A stretch of 64,000 bases of DNA from Micromonospora saelicesensis (GCF_900091575.1 NZ_FMCR01000007.1:124001-188000), one strand, 5' to 3'; counted from the stretch's first letter, positions 24,876 through 32,628 are shown. Notes: a model not told the origin generated them from the letters alone. A program made the numbers and translations.

Positions 24876-25819
24876 GTGACGCACCCGTGCCCGCCCAGCG
24901 GGGTGGTCCGTCCACACCGCCGTCGCACCGCTCGGGTTGGACCGACCGTTGCGACCGGCTCGCCCGGTCACGGCCCTTCGAGATCGCCATCGTCGTGGTC
25001 ATCCTCGCCAACGGCATCGTTCTCGGCCTGGAGACGTACGACGACCTGAGCCCGGCGGGCACCGCGCTGCACGCGCTGGAGCTGTTCTTCCGGGCCGTCT
25101 TCGTCGTCGAGATCGCCGTCCGGCTGGCCGCCTACGGCAGGCGCCCACAGGACTTCTTCCGGCACGGCTGGAACGTCTTCGACTTCGTGGTGATCGCGGC
25201 GATCTTCATCCCGGGCCTGCACGGCGACCCGGCGCTGCTGCGGGTCGTCCGGGTCGCCCGCATGGTCCGCCTGGTCCGGTTCTCCCCGGGTCTGCGGACC
25301 ATCGTCTCCGCGCTGTGGCGCAGCCTGCCGGGCGTGACCGGGTTCCTCGCCCTGGCCGTGGTGACGCTCTACGTGTACGGCATGGCCGGCTGGCTGATCT
25401 TCGGCAACAGGTATCCGGAGGAGTACGGCGACATCGGCCGATCGCTGCTGACGTTGTTCGTGCTGTTGTCGCTGGAGACGCTGCCGGACCTCATCCAGCA
25501 GGGCATGGCGATCTCACCATGGACGCTGCTCTACTACGTCAGCTACGTGGTCATCACCGTCAACCTGCTGCTCAACATCCTCATCGCGGTCATCGTGAAC
25601 TCCATGGAGGAGGCCCGCCGGTTGGAGATGACCGAGCGACTCGCTCCGGGGTACGACGAGGACGGCGACGGCGTACCGGACGAGGTGGACCGGATCGCGC
25701 TCACCCAACGGTTGGACGACCTGCGGGCGGTCATCACCGAGTTGGAGCGCGAGCTGCGCATCGACCGGGACGACGGGCACGGCCGGCCCCACCGGGACAA
25801 CGCCCGTATCAGACGGTGA
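24872..25819 (+). CDS. Voltage-gated-type cation channel with C-terminal EF-hand-like motif
   Basis: 315-residue single-domain six-helix channel of the bacterial ion-transport family (NaChBac/NavAb-like). The S4 sensor LLRVVRVARMVRLVRF has arginines every third residue. The pore helix and filter read LLSLETLPDLIQQGM, keeping the filter Glu, and S6 ends NLLLNILIAVIVNSMEEA. The tail contains DEDGDGVPDEVD, with Asp at EF-hand positions 1, 3, 5, 9 and 12 and Gly at 6, set between two helices, then a coiled-coil-like end. GTG 24872 is coupled to a 28-codon leaderless ORF. Ion selectivity cannot be told. Confidence 0.88.
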   Translation: MSDAPVPAQRGGPSTPPSHRSGWTDRCDRLARSRPFEIAIVVVILANGIVLGLETYDDLSPAGTALHALELFFRAVFVVEIAVRLAAYGRRPQDFFRHGWNVFDFVVIAAIFIPGLHGDPALLRVVRVARMVRLVRFSPGLRTIVSALWRSLPGVTGFLALAVVTLYVYGMAGWLIFGNRYPEEYGDIGRSLLTLFVLLSLETLPDLIQQGMAISPWTLLYYVSYVVITVNLLLNILIAVIVNSMEEARRLEMTERLAPGYDEDGDGVPDEVDRIALTQRLDDLRAVITELERELRIDRDDGHGRPHRDNARIRR

Positions 25820-25897
25820 TCCGACGCTCGCGCTGCGTCCACGGGGTCGGATAGTGTCGGCGGCGGTCCCATCGGCCTGCCTTAAGGGGTACCGAGC

Positions 25898-27067
25898 ATG
25901 ACGACCAGTGTCGACAATGCCCAGACCGCCGCCGACCCCACGGACACGCTCGGCACGGTGATCGACGACGTGATCCGCCCACACGCACCGATCGTCGACC
26001 GGGACGGGGCCTTCCCCCGTCCGGGTGTCGACGCTCTCGCCGCGGCCGGCCTGCTCGGCCTGGCCTCCTCGACCGAGATCGGCGGCGCCGGCCACGGCAT
26101 GCGGACGGTCGCCGAGGTGATCGAGCGGCTGGCCGCCGAGTGCGGGTCCACCGCGATGGTGGTGCTCATGCACTACGCGGCGACCGCCGTCATCGAGGCG
26201 TACGGCCCGCACGACGTCCGCGCGGCCATCGCCACCGGCGATCACCTCACCACGTTGGCGTTCTCCGAGTACGGCTCGCGCAGCCACTTCTGGTCGCCGA
26301 CCGGCACCGCGACAGCCGCCGACGACGACACCGTCCGCCTCGACGCCCGTAAGAGCTGGGTCACCTCGGCCGGCGAGGCCAACAGCTACGTCTGGTCGAG
26401 CCTTCCGCTGACCCGCGACGCCGGCCCGATGACGCTGTGGCTGGTGCCGGCCGACAGCGCGGGCCTGAGCGTGGCCGGCGACTTCGACGGGCTGGGCCTA
26501 CGCGGCAACGGCTCCCGCCCGATGACCGCCGACGGGCTCCAGGTCCCGGCGACGGCGAGGATGGCGGCCGACGGGGCCGGGCTGGACACCGCCCTCGGCG
26601 CGGTCCTGCCCTGGTTCCTGGTGCTCAACGCCGCCTTCTGCCTCGGTCTCGCCGACAGCGCGGTGGCCGAGGCCGGCCGACATCTCACCCGGACCACGCT
26701 CACGCACACCGGCGCTGCCCTGCGCGACGCGCCTGTCACCCGACGCGACCTCGCCCGGCTGATGATCCGCACCGACGCGCTGCGCGCCTTCCTGGGCGAC
26801 ACGCTCACCGCCCTGGAGACCGGCCGCGCCGACGCCATGCTGCGAGTGCTCCAGGTCAAGGCGCTCGCCGGCGAGACCGTCGCCGACGTGACCGATGGCG
26901 CGATGCAGCTCTGCGGCGGCAGCGCCTTCCGCAAGGAGTTGGGCCTTGAGCGCCGTTTCCGGGACGCCCGCGCGGCCCGGGTGATGGCACCGACCACCGA
27001 CGCGCTGCACGATTTCGTCGGTCGGGTCGCCACCGGGCTGCCGCTGCTCGACGAGGCCAACCGCTGA
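25898..27067 (+). CDS. Acyl-CoA dehydrogenase-family flavoprotein
   Basis: 389-residue flavoprotein of the acyl-CoA dehydrogenase fold. Visible parts are GLLGLASSTEIGGAGHGM, the FAD-contacting SEYGSRSHFW in place of the usual T(E)PxxGSD, DARKSWVTSAGEANSYVWSS, and the C-terminal QLCGGSAFRKELGLERRFRDARAARVMAPTTD. The usual catalytic Glu motif near the C-terminus is not obvious, so it may act on a non-CoA substrate, as in SfnB- or DszC-like enzymes. AAGGGG is 8 bases before the ATG. First gene of a three-gene overlapping operon with a PhnD-like protein and a TusA/ferritin fusion. Confidence 0.82.
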   Translation: MTTSVDNAQTAADPTDTLGTVIDDVIRPHAPIVDRDGAFPRPGVDALAAAGLLGLASSTEIGGAGHGMRTVAEVIERLAAECGSTAMVVLMHYAATAVIEAYGPHDVRAAIATGDHLTTLAFSEYGSRSHFWSPTGTATAADDDTVRLDARKSWVTSAGEANSYVWSSLPLTRDAGPMTLWLVPADSAGLSVAGDFDGLGLRGNGSRPMTADGLQVPATARMAADGAGLDTALGAVLPWFLVLNAAFCLGLADSAVAEAGRHLTRTTLTHTGAALRDAPVTRRDLARLMIRTDALRAFLGDTLTALETGRADAMLRVLQVKALAGETVADVTDGAMQLCGGSAFRKELGLERRFRDARAARVMAPTTDALHDFVGRVATGLPLLDEANR

Positions 27068-27912
27068 TGCCCGCGCCTACCGTTCTGCTGGGCGCGGTCG
27101 CGTACGACCCCAAGGTGGTGACCATCTGGGAGGGCTTCCGCACCTGGCTGCGCGGGCGGGGCCTGGACTTCGACTTCGTCCTCTACTCCCACTACGAGCG
27201 ACAGGTCGAGGACCTCCTCGCCGGGCGGATCGACGCGGCCTGGAACTCTCCCCTGGCCTGGCTGCGGGCCGAGCGGCTGGCGTCCGCCAACGGCACGGCC
27301 GTTCGCGCGCTCACCATGCGCGACACCGACCAGGACCTCACCTCGGTCGTGGTGGTTCGCGCGGACTCGCCGGTGCGCCAGCTCGCGGACCTCGCCGGAC
27401 GGGTGGTCGCAGTCGGGGCGATCGACAATCCACAAGCGACGCTGATTCCGCTGGGTCACCTCGCGGCGGCCGGGGTCACTGTCGACGTACGACGCTTCGA
27501 CGTGGGTGTCGGCCTGCACGGGGACCACATCGGCGGCGAACGCGACGCGGCCCGCGCCCTGACGGCCGGGGAGGTCGACGCCGCCTGCATGATCGACGCC
27601 AACCACCTGGCGTTCGTCCAGGAGGGCACGCTACCGCCCGAGGGCACCCGGATCGTGGCGCAGACCGCACGCTACGACCACTGCAACATGACGGTCCGCG
27701 CGCCGGAGTCCGAAGGCGTCCGGCTCTTCGGCACGCTGCTGCTCGGCATGTCGTACGCCGATCCGCAGGTGCGTCCGCTGCTCGACCTGGAGGGGCTGAC
27801 GGCCTGGCGGGAGGGCCGCACCACCGGGTATGACGCCCTCGCCGACGCGGTCGACGCCAGCGGCTTCTACTCCCCCGACGGGCGGGTGACGGCCACGGAC
27901 TACCGGCCGTGA
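27067..27912 (+). CDS. PhnD-like ligand-binding protein without signal peptide
   Basis: 281 residues with the periplasmic-binding-protein type 2 fold of the PhnD/SsuA group: VAYDPKVVTIWEGFRTWL, DFVLYSHYERQVEDLLAGRIDAAWNSPLAWLRAERL, LADLAGRVVAVGAIDNPQATLIPL and DVGVGLHGDHIGGERDAARAL. PhnD proteins normally bind phosphonates outside the cell, but this one lacks a signal peptide or lipobox and no permease or ATPase is nearby. It is therefore probably cytoplasmic. Its ATG overlaps the upstream stop by one base (27067), and its stop overlaps the next GTG. Confidence 0.82.
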   Translation: MPAPTVLLGAVAYDPKVVTIWEGFRTWLRGRGLDFDFVLYSHYERQVEDLLAGRIDAAWNSPLAWLRAERLASANGTAVRALTMRDTDQDLTSVVVVRADSPVRQLADLAGRVVAVGAIDNPQATLIPLGHLAAAGVTVDVRRFDVGVGLHGDHIGGERDAARALTAGEVDAACMIDANHLAFVQEGTLPPEGTRIVAQTARYDHCNMTVRAPESEGVRLFGTLLLGMSYADPQVRPLLDLEGLTAWREGRTTGYDALADAVDASGFYSPDGRVTATDYRP

Positions 27913-29120
27913 GCGCGACACCGGTCGCCGAGGTCGACCTGGGTGAGCTGGGTTTCGGCCGGGGCGCGCACCTGTTGGTGCAGCGCGCCCTGGCCGGGTT
28001 GCCGCCCGGCGGCCGGTTGGCGGTCTCCGGGCGCGACCCGGCGCTGCGCGTACACCTGCCCGCCTGGTGTCGCGGCCGGGGTCATCGGGTCGAATGGCCG
28101 GATCGGGGCGAGGCGAACGACCTCGTCGCGGTGGTGGTCCGGGGGTCGGCGGATGACGACCGCTGGTTCGGCGCGGAGCGGGCCGGGCCGGCCCTGCCGT
28201 CGGCGCTCAGCAGCCGTCCACCCGCGCGGTGGGGGCTCGGCGCCCGGGGCGCGCTGCTCGAAGCCGGTGGTCCGGAGGCCCGGTTCGACCTGGACGACCG
28301 CGACCTAGTCTGGGCCGACATCGCCCCCCACCTGTACGCGCAGGCTGCCGCCCGACAGTGGGACCCGCAGACCGCGGTGCCGTGGGACGACCCGTTCGCG
28401 CTGCCGGCCGACGTCGAGGCCGCGGTGGTACAGGTGATGACCTACCTGGTCGAGAACGAGCAGGCCGCCCTCGTCGTGCCGGCCCGCTTCGTGGGGCGCA
28501 TCCATCCGCACTTCCGGGAGGTGGTGCAGCTTCTCGCCGTGCAGATGGCCGACGAGGCCCGGCACATGGAGGTCTTCAGCCGGCGGGCGCTGCTGCGGGG
28601 CGCCGACATGGGCACGTCATCCGCCGGCGGTCGGCAGTCGCTGTTCACCCTCGTCGCGGAGTCGGACTTCGCGTTGGCGTCGTTCCTGCTCTCGGTGCTC
28701 GGCGAGGGCAGCTTCGTCGACCTGCTCTCGTTCCTGCACGAGAACGCCCCGGACCCGGTTACCCGCCGGATCTGTTGGCTCGCCATGCAGGACGAGCGCC
28801 GGCACGTGGTGTTCGGCATGGCACACCTGGAGCATCAGGCGCGGCTGGATCCGCTGCTGCGGGACCGACTACGGGCGGCCATCCACCGCCGCCACGACGC
28901 GCTGGTCGACACGGCGGGCCTCAACGCGGACGTCTTCGACGCGCTGGTGGTGCTCGCGGCGGGTGGTTGGCATCCGGACGACGTGTCCGCCGGCTTCGAC
29001 CGGGTGCAGGCCCTGCAACACGCGATGGATCAGGGCCGTCAACGCCGCCTCGTCCGCCTGGGCTTCCGGGCCGACGAGGCGGCGGCGCTCTCCGCCCTGC
29101 ACACCCGCAACTTCATGTAG
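27909..29120 (+). CDS. TusA-like domain fused to a ferritin-like di-iron domain
   Basis: 403 residues. The first 65 or so resemble the TusA/SirA sulfur-carrier fold (LLVQRALAGLPPGGRLAVSGRDPALRVHLPAWCRGRGHRVEW), but the sulfur-carrying Cys of the CPxP motif is absent (GFGRGAHLL there). From about residue 160 a four-helix ferritin-like domain carries di-iron motifs: ENEQAAL, MADEARHMEVF, and MQDERRHVVFG with a preceding Glu helix (LGEGSFVDLL). Such proteins can be oxygenases or oxidases. GTG 27909 overlaps the upstream stop by four bases. Last gene of the operon; a strong hairpin follows. Confidence 0.8.
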   Translation: MSATPVAEVDLGELGFGRGAHLLVQRALAGLPPGGRLAVSGRDPALRVHLPAWCRGRGHRVEWPDRGEANDLVAVVVRGSADDDRWFGAERAGPALPSALSSRPPARWGLGARGALLEAGGPEARFDLDDRDLVWADIAPHLYAQAAARQWDPQTAVPWDDPFALPADVEAAVVQVMTYLVENEQAALVVPARFVGRIHPHFREVVQLLAVQMADEARHMEVFSRRALLRGADMGTSSAGGRQSLFTLVAESDFALASFLLSVLGEGSFVDLLSFLHENAPDPVTRRICWLAMQDERRHVVFGMAHLEHQARLDPLLRDRLRAAIHRRHDALVDTAGLNADVFDALVVLAAGGWHPDDVSAGFDRVQALQHAMDQGRQRRLVRLGFRADEAAALSALHTRNFM

Positions 29121-29121
29121 C

Positions 29122-29157
29122 CGATCCCCGCGCACGGCGCGGCGTGCGCGGGGATCG
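29122..29157. terminator. 15-bp perfect stem terminator
   Basis: Arms 29122-29136 (CGATCCCCGCGCACG) and 29143-29157 pair perfectly around a 6-nt loop, 2 bp after the stop of the TusA/ferritin gene and 27 bp before the end of the convergent DUF1330 gene. No U-tract, as is common for actinobacterial hairpin terminators. It can serve both directions. Confidence 0.8.
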
Positions 29158-29183
29158 CGGCACGGCAGGTCAGCGAGCGCTGG

Positions 29184-29534
29184 TCACTGGCCGAGCAAGG
29201 TCCGGATCTGACGCGCGTAGCCGGCCACCGTGAAGTCCGGGCCGACCGAGTCCACCAGGACCAGGTCGTTGATGGTGTGATCGACGCGTAGCGCCAGGAT
29301 CGCCTGGTACTCGGGCGAGTTGTACCAGGTCATGGCGGTGTCCGCGTCCGGGAACTCGATCAGCACGACCGAACCGGGCCAGCTGCCCTCGAGGACCTGC
29401 ACCTGGGCATCCAGCACGAGCCACTTGGCGCCGTACGCCTCGGTGGTGGCCTGCACCTGCTCCAGGTAACGCAGGGACTCCTCGGTCGGCACTCCGCCCG
29501 GGATACGCAGGTGATTGATCAGGTACGTGCTCAT
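29184..29534 (-). CDS. DUF1330 domain-containing protein
   Basis: 116 residues of the DUF1330 family, small dimeric alpha/beta-barrel (ferredoxin-like) proteins of unknown function. The core GSVVLIEFPDADTAMTWYNSPEYQAILALR is diagnostic. The ATG has AGGAGTGAG upstream. A perfect palindrome (29578-29589) identical in core to the site before the neighbouring TetR gene lies 43 bp upstream, so this gene is probably the TetR target. Confidence 0.9.
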   Translation of the reverse strand: MSTYLINHLRIPGGVPTEESLRYLEQVQATTEAYGAKWLVLDAQVQVLEGSWPGSVVLIEFPDADTAMTWYNSPEYQAILALRVDHTINDLVLVDSVGPDFTVAGYARQIRTLLGQ

Positions 29535-29577
29535 GTCTCACTCCTCAATGCAGGTGCTACTTCCCGGTCGAAGGCGT

Positions 29578-29589
29578 ACGACCGGTCGT
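29578..29589. promoter_or_regulatory. TetR operator candidate, site 1 (DUF1330 promoter)
   Basis: ACGACCGGTCGT is a perfect 12-bp palindrome. The run GACCGGTCGTCT (29580-29591) recurs exactly at 30301-30312 before the TetR gene. A second, weaker dyad GTCGTACGAAACGAC lies at 29611-29625. Confidence 0.65.
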
Positions 29590-29656
29590 CTTGGATTGGG
29601 TACGCGCCGGGTCGTACGAAACGACTCAGACTGTTACCGCTTGGATCGGACGCGGA

Positions 29657-30247
29657 TCAGGTGAGGATCCGGGCCGTGGTGATCGTGAAGAACTCGCGGA
29701 GGGCGGCCGGATCACCGGATGCCTTCGCCCGCGCTGCCGCGCCCTCGTAGCTGGAGACGACGAAGCCGGCGAGATCAGTGGCGGGTTCGTCGCCGTGCAG
29801 TTCACCGGCAGCCCGCGCTTGCTCGATCGCCGCAGCGAGCGCGGCGACCCAGCGGCCGAAACCGGCGTCGACGGCGTTGCGCAGGACATCGCTGTGCGCC
29901 GGGATCTCGGTGGCGAAGTTGCCGAGCAGGCACCCACGGTCACCCATGGTGTCGCCGAGGCCGGTGATGTACCTCAGATGATCGGTGATCCGCTCAAGCG
30001 GGGTGCCACCCTGCTTCTCGTCGAGCATCTCCAGCCCCATCGCCGCGGAGTATCTCGCCACCGAGTCGAGGGCGAGATCCTCCTTGCTGGCGAAGTGGTT
30101 GTAGAAGGTGCCCTTGGGCGCCCCGGCCGCGGCGACGATGTCCTGGACGCTCGTCCCGTTGTAACCCCGCAGGTGGAACAGATCCAACGCGGCGTCGGAC
30201 AACCGTTGCCGGGTCCCGGCGGAGGCCGGCGACTTCGTTCGTGACAT
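29657..30247 (-). CDS. TetR/AcrR-family transcriptional regulator
   Basis: 196 residues. The helix-turn-helix TRQRLSDAALDLFHLRGYNGTSVQDIVAAAGAPKGTFYNHFASKEDLA occupies residues 12-60, followed by a TetR_C_6/AefR-like ligand domain with a Cys in GDRGCLLGNFATEIPAH. Regulators of this group control small electrophile-related enzymes. The ATG at 30247 follows GAGGAG at a rather long distance. It shares an operator core with the downstream DUF1330 gene (29578 and 30301 sites), so it probably represses both. Confidence 0.9.
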   Translation of the reverse strand: MSRTKSPASAGTRQRLSDAALDLFHLRGYNGTSVQDIVAAAGAPKGTFYNHFASKEDLALDSVARYSAAMGLEMLDEKQGGTPLERITDHLRYITGLGDTMGDRGCLLGNFATEIPAHSDVLRNAVDAGFGRWVAALAAAIEQARAAGELHGDEPATDLAGFVVSSYEGAAARAKASGDPAALREFFTITTARILT

Positions 30248-30300
30248 CTCGTGGCACTCCTCTCGCCCGGGTTCCGGCTGACTGGCAGACATAACGATAT

Positions 30301-30312
30301 GACCGGTCGTCT
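30301..30312. promoter_or_regulatory. TetR operator candidate, site 2 (autoregulation)
   Basis: GACCGGTCGTCT, identical over 12 bases to site 1 at 29580-29591, lies 54 bp before the TetR start codon. GACCGGTC itself is palindromic. Two identical sites next to one regulator are good evidence of a shared operator. Confidence 0.65.
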
Positions 30313-30364
30313 CAGAATGCCAGTGATGTGACCGCCGTCATCCCCCAGGTAGTGTGGAACGGTC

Positions 30365-30718
30365 ATGAACAGGGATTCCAGCGCGGTTCGCGAGGAGTTG
30401 CTGCGGCTGCGCGAGCAGACCGAAATCCAGGCCACCGCCCTGGACGGTGACCTCCGGAGCCTTTTCGAGGCGTCCCGGTCGTCCAACGCCGATGACGAGC
30501 ACGACCCCGAGGGCAGCACTATCGCCTTCGAACGCGCGCAGCTCACCGCCGTTCTGGACGCCACCCGCCGACGCCTGGCCGAGCTGGACGTCGCGCTGCG
30601 ACGGGTCGACGACGGCAGCTACGGCGTGTGCGAACGGTGCGCCCGGCCGATTCCCGCCGAGCGCCTCGTCGCCCGCCCGTCCGCGCGTACGTGTGTCGCC
30701 TGTGCCAGCCGACGGTGA
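30365..30718 (+). CDS. DksA/TraR-family zinc-finger protein
   Basis: 117 residues: an N-terminal coiled coil (about 5-75), an acidic segment DDEHDPEGSTIAFERAQL, and a C-terminal C4 zinc finger YGVCERCARPIPAERLVARP...CVAC. DksA/TraR proteins enter the RNA polymerase secondary channel; actinobacterial members are often called RsrA/DksA-like C4-type zinc-finger proteins. TAGTGT (30350-30355) lies 9 bases before the ATG, suggesting a leaderless message. Divergent from the TetR gene. Confidence 0.88.
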   Translation: MNRDSSAVREELLRLREQTEIQATALDGDLRSLFEASRSSNADDEHDPEGSTIAFERAQLTAVLDATRRRLAELDVALRRVDDGSYGVCERCARPIPAERLVARPSARTCVACASRR

Positions 30719-30825
30719 CGGTGCCTGCCGGCCTTGGCGGTGGTCCGCCCGACCGCGCCCCGACGGGAGGACACCTCACTTCGGGGGGACCGTCCGACTG
30801 CACGGGCTGCCCGGCGTCTCGCTCC

Positions 30826-30879
30826 GACGAGCGGTATACCTCTGGGTCATAAATATGACTCACAGGTATACCGCTCGTC
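30826..30879. repeat. Nested palindromic element, copy 2
   Basis: Perfect 16-bp arms GACGAGCGGTATACCT (30826-30841) and 30864-30879 enclose 22 nt with an inner 6-2-6 dyad GTCATAAATATGAC. It is the same element as at 10857-10908. It lies just upstream of a truncated arsC coding sequence. Confidence 0.8.
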
Positions 30880-30930
30880 ACGGTGAAGCCTCCGGGAGCA
30901 CCGTCGCGCCCCGCGCCCGCCCCCAGACCC

Positions 30931-31263
30931 TCGGCCGGCTCCGCACCCGCCGAGACGATCAACCCCGCCGCCGTGCAGGCCATGCGCGAGGTCGGCATCG
31001 ACATCACCGACCAGACCCCCGAACTCCTCGAGTACGCGACCGCGGAGTCCTCCGACGTCATCGTGACCATGGGCTGCGGCGACGCCTGCCCGGTCTTCCC
31101 CGGCAAGCGCTACGAGGACTGGAAGCTCGACGACCCCGCCGGCAAGGGCGTCGACGCCGTCCGCCCGATCCGCGACGAGATCCGGGGCCGGGTGGAGAAG
31201 CTCCTCACCGACCTGAACCTCGCCACCCGACCGAGGCACACCCCTCAGCGGCCTCCGGCGTAG
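30931..31263 (+). pseudogene. arsC: arsC arsenate reductase remnant, 5'-truncated
   Basis: From TCG 30931 the frame reads SAGSAPAETINPAAVQAM, then VIVTMGCGDACPVFPGKRYEDWKL and GVDAVRPIRDEIRGRVEKLL, the C-terminal two-thirds of a low-molecular-weight-phosphatase-type ArsC. The N-terminal P-loop with the catalytic Cys (roughly the first 45 residues of the family) is absent, and the upstream residues MKPPGAPSRPAPAPRP are unrelated. The open frame from 30883 cannot encode an active reductase. Its end runs 19 bp into the 3' end of eno. The nested palindrome at 30826-30879 ends about 50 bp before the break. Confidence 0.82.
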
Positions 31264-32510
31264 CTGGCGCGCTCGCCCAACTCCTCCTCGATGCGGATGA
31301 GCTGGTTGTACTTGGCCGTGCGGTCGGAGCGCGACAGCGAACCGGTCTTGATCTGACCGCAGCCGACACCCACAGCCAGGTCGGCGATGGTGGTGTCCTC
31401 GGTCTCCCCGGATCGGTGCGACATCACCACCCGGTACCCCGCCTTGTGCGCGGCGTCCACCGTCGCCAGGGTCTCGGTGAGGGTGCCGATCTGGTTGACC
31501 TTGACCAGGATCGCGTTGGCGTAGCCGCCGTCGATCCCGTCGCGCAGCCGGTCGACGTCGGTGCAGAAGACGTCGTCGCCGACCAACTGCACGCGCTCCC
31601 CCGCCACCGCGGTCAGCCGCTTCCAGCCGGCGATGTCGTCCTCGGCCATCGGGTCCTCGATCGAGCTGATCGGGTACCGGGAGACCAGGTCGAGCAGGTA
31701 GTCGATGTGCTCCTCGACGGTGCGCTGGCGTCCCTCGCCGACGTAGTCGTAGACACCCGCGCGGAAGAACTCCGAGCTGGCCGGGTCGAGGCAGATTCGC
31801 ACGTCGACGCCGGGCTGGTAACCGGTGTCCTCGATGGCGCGCAGCACGAACCGCAGCGCCTCGTCGGCGTCCGTGACGTTCGGCGCGAAGCCGCCCTCGT
31901 CACCGACGTTGGTGTTGTGCCCGGCCGCGGCCAGGGACGCCTTGAGGGTGTGGAAGACCTCCGCGCCCATCCGGACCGCCTCGGCGAACGTCTGCGCTCC
32001 GACCGGGGCGATCATGAACTCCTGGAAGTCGAGCGGATTGTCGGCGTGCGCGCCACCGTTGATGATGTTCATCATCGGCACCGGCAGCAGGCGGGCGCCC
32101 ACGCCACCGACGTAGCGGTACAGCGGCTGCCGGTGGGCCGACGCCGCCGCCTTCGCGGTCGCCAGGGACACCGCCAGGATCGCGTTGGCGCCCAGTCGAC
32201 CCTTGTCCTTGGAACCGTCGAGAGCGATCATCGTCTCGTCGATCAGGGCCTGGTCCTCCGCGTCGAGCCCGAGCACCGCGTCGGCGATCTCGCCGTTGAC
32301 CGCGGCGACGGCCGTGCTGACGCCCTTGCCGTGAAAACGCGTCCGGTCCCCGTCGCGCAGCTCGACCGCCTCGTTCGCCCCCGTCGACGCGCCGGACGGC
32401 ACGGCCGCCCGGCCGGTCGACCCGTCGGCGAGGACCACGTCGGCCTCCACTGTCGGGTTGCCCCTGCTGTCGAGGATCTGCCGGGCCCGCACCAGACTGA
32501 TTGCCGTCAT
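31245..32510 (-). CDS. eno: Enolase (phosphopyruvate hydratase)
   Basis: 421-residue glycolytic enzyme interconverting 2-phosphoglycerate and phosphoenolpyruvate. All hallmarks are present: ILDSRGNPTVEADV, VPSGASTGANEA, NIINGGAHADNPLDFQEFMI, the metal/catalytic SSIEDPMAEDD, the catalytic Lys in NAILVKVNQIGTLTE and VMSHRSGETED. GGGAG precedes the ATG at 32510. The usual actinobacterial eno neighbours (mazG, a FtsB/DivIC septum gene) are absent, and the sequence is slightly divergent, so this may be a second copy. Its 3' end overlaps the arsC remnant. Confidence 0.95.
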   Translation of the reverse strand: MTAISLVRARQILDSRGNPTVEADVVLADGSTGRAAVPSGASTGANEAVELRDGDRTRFHGKGVSTAVAAVNGEIADAVLGLDAEDQALIDETMIALDGSKDKGRLGANAILAVSLATAKAAASAHRQPLYRYVGGVGARLLPVPMMNIINGGAHADNPLDFQEFMIAPVGAQTFAEAVRMGAEVFHTLKASLAAAGHNTNVGDEGGFAPNVTDADEALRFVLRAIEDTGYQPGVDVRICLDPASSEFFRAGVYDYVGEGRQRTVEEHIDYLLDLVSRYPISSIEDPMAEDDIAGWKRLTAVAGERVQLVGDDVFCTDVDRLRDGIDGGYANAILVKVNQIGTLTETLATVDAAHKAGYRVVMSHRSGETEDTTIADLAVGVGCGQIKTGSLSRSDRTAKYNQLIRIEEELGERASYAGGR

Positions 32511-32590
32511 CACACACTCCCTGCTCAAGCTGCCTGTTCGCAGCCAGACTGGCAGGAAACGGCGGCCCTGACACCGCGACGATGGACACG

Positions 32591-32622
32591 TTGACCCGTA
32601 CCCCGGGGTGCGGGTTTAGGGT
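32591..32622 (+). promoter_or_regulatory. MerR-type promoter with operator in a 20-bp spacer
   Basis: TTGACC (32591-32596) and TAGGGT (32617-32622) are 20 bp apart, longer than the usual 17 and typical of MerR-controlled promoters. The spacer holds a near-perfect 20-bp dyad (32595-32614) centred on ACCCCGGGGT, with one mismatched pair. TAGGGT is 6 bases before the MerR ATG, so the message would be leaderless. Confidence 0.65.
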
Positions 32623-32628
32623 CGCGGG

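Noticed and set aside
30883..30930. N-terminal extension MKPPGAPSRP of the arsC frame as a real gene start
   Set aside because: Pro/Arg-rich residues are unlike any ArsC N-terminus, and the catalytic Cys loop is missing, so the frame was called a remnant.
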